Positions 63,417 to 64,000 of a stretch of 64,000 bases of DNA are shown here, one piece after another. Source of the stretch: Paramecium octaurelia (Eukaryota; Ciliophora; Oligohymenophorea; Peniculida; Parameciidae); NCBI GenBank assembly GCA_905182995.1, contig CAJJDP010000141.1, positions 116,696 through 180,695 of the forward strand. Reading direction: 5' to 3'. The position numbers were made by a program, and so were the translations under genes. The notes under the pieces are model-generated. The model saw only the letters and a program-made list of their open reading frames with translations, did no database searches and was not told where the DNA came from. The first letter of the stretch is position 1, and every line of letters begins with the position of its first letter.

Positions 63417-64000
63417 ATGAATAAAGAGAGTGTGCCAATGTTTAAGTTTATAGTCATAGGCGATCAATGTAAGTGGGTATGTCAGACTTAGCTGTGGGTA
63501 AAAGTAGCTTTGTAAAATAATATTCCGAATCCATTTTCATTGAAACTCATAAACCAACTATAGGGGTAGAATTTGTAAAAAAAATGGTAGTTGTGGATAA
63601 ACGCAAAGTTGAATTATAAATTTGGGATACTGTATTTCAGGTCTTATAAAATAGGCTGGATAAGAATAATTTCGTAGTATGATTAAGAGTTTTTATCGTG
63701 GTGCAGCTGCAGTTTTTGTTTTGTATAGCGTAAATTAAAGAGATTCCTTTGAAAAATTGCATGAATGGTTGGCAGAATTAAAGGAGAGTGCTCATGAAGA
63801 AATTGTTAAAATTTTAGTTGGAAATAAATCAGATTTGGATAGAGATATTTCAATATAAGAGGCAGAAAAATTCATGAATGGAAATAATTTTAGTTTATTT
63901 TTTGAAACTTCTGCCAAAACAGGATAAAATGTAGAAAAAGTAAACATAGTTATTGATTTTAAGGTTTTTGTAGAAGCTGTCAAATTAGTAATTATGCGTA
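63417..64000 (+). CDS. Rab-type small GTPase (3' end outside window)
   Basis: Membrane-traffic GTPase. Exons are joined across introns 63469-63491 (23 nt), 63632-63654 (23 nt) and 63940-63963 (24 nt). All nucleotide-binding motifs are present: G1 GDQSAVGKSS (first intron inside it), G2 KPTIGVEFV, G3 WDTAGQEQFRS (second intron inside it), G4 GNKSDL and G5 ETSAKTG. RabF-like segments (IGVEFVKK, LQIWDTAGQE, YRGAAAVFVLYSV) support Rab over Ras or Rho. The C-terminal prenylation cysteines lie beyond base 64000. The third intron is a multiple of three with no in-frame TGA, so retention would add eight residues. Confidence 0.93.

Overview
This window is macronuclear-type DNA of a ciliate that reads TAA and TAG as glutamine and keeps TGA as the only stop. 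Nearly every long gene stays open only under that code. The genes carry about 48 GT-AG introns of 19-32 nt by my reading, mostly 22-26 nt. That combination, a genome with very small introns on a long non-gene-sized chromosome, points to Paramecium or a close oligohymenophorean relative. I cannot name the species from sequence alone.

Layout. 1-5.8 kb: an ER HSP90 (GRP94-like) cut by the window edge, a 108-aa SNARE and a voltage-gated K+ channel with a cyclic-nucleotide-binding fold, all on the minus strand. 6.2-16.6 kb: one very large InsP3 receptor/Ca2+ release channel. 17-28 kb: a Prp2/DHX16-type DEAH helicase, small membrane and hypothetical proteins, a bZIP factor and a CXC (tesmin/LIN54) factor. 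28-31 kb: two uncharacterised genes. 31-32 kb: five tRNA-like genes in a row. 32-37 kb: a Nup54-like nucleoporin, a jacalin-like protein, an extended-PHD protein and a helix-turn-helix protein. 38-46 kb: a protein kinase, Tim22, an RRM protein, a possible SET-related protein, a glutathione-peroxidase relative without catalytic residues and a coiled-coil protein. 46-55 kb: two large tandem paralogous LRR proteins and a decayed protein kinase. 55-61 kb: a coiled-coil protein, DNAJC17, a PMCA-type Ca2+ ATPase and two small genes. 61.3-62.4 kb: a 1.1-kb inverted duplication holding two opposed tRNA-Lys(UUU) genes with tRNA-like genes on the outside. The window ends in a Rab GTPase.

The InsP3 receptor, the PMCA and the K+ channel form a membrane/Ca2+ signalling theme, and the helicase, bZIP, CXC, ePHD, HTH and RRM proteins a nuclear one. 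Genes are otherwise unlinked in function, as is usual in such genomes. They are tightly packed, and convergent stops can lie only 8-11 bp apart.

Four single-N positions (10896, 19166, 22934, 43503) are each flanked by an apparently exact direct repeat of 1380-1531 bp. These look like unmerged contig overlaps, not biology. Removing one copy restores an uninterrupted reading frame in the InsP3 receptor and the helicase, so gene lengths below are given after that collapse. The most interesting non-artefact signals are the tRNA-Lys palindrome, the tRNA-like array with changing anticodons, one 184-nt intron rich in inverted repeats among micro-introns, and the pseudo-peroxidase.
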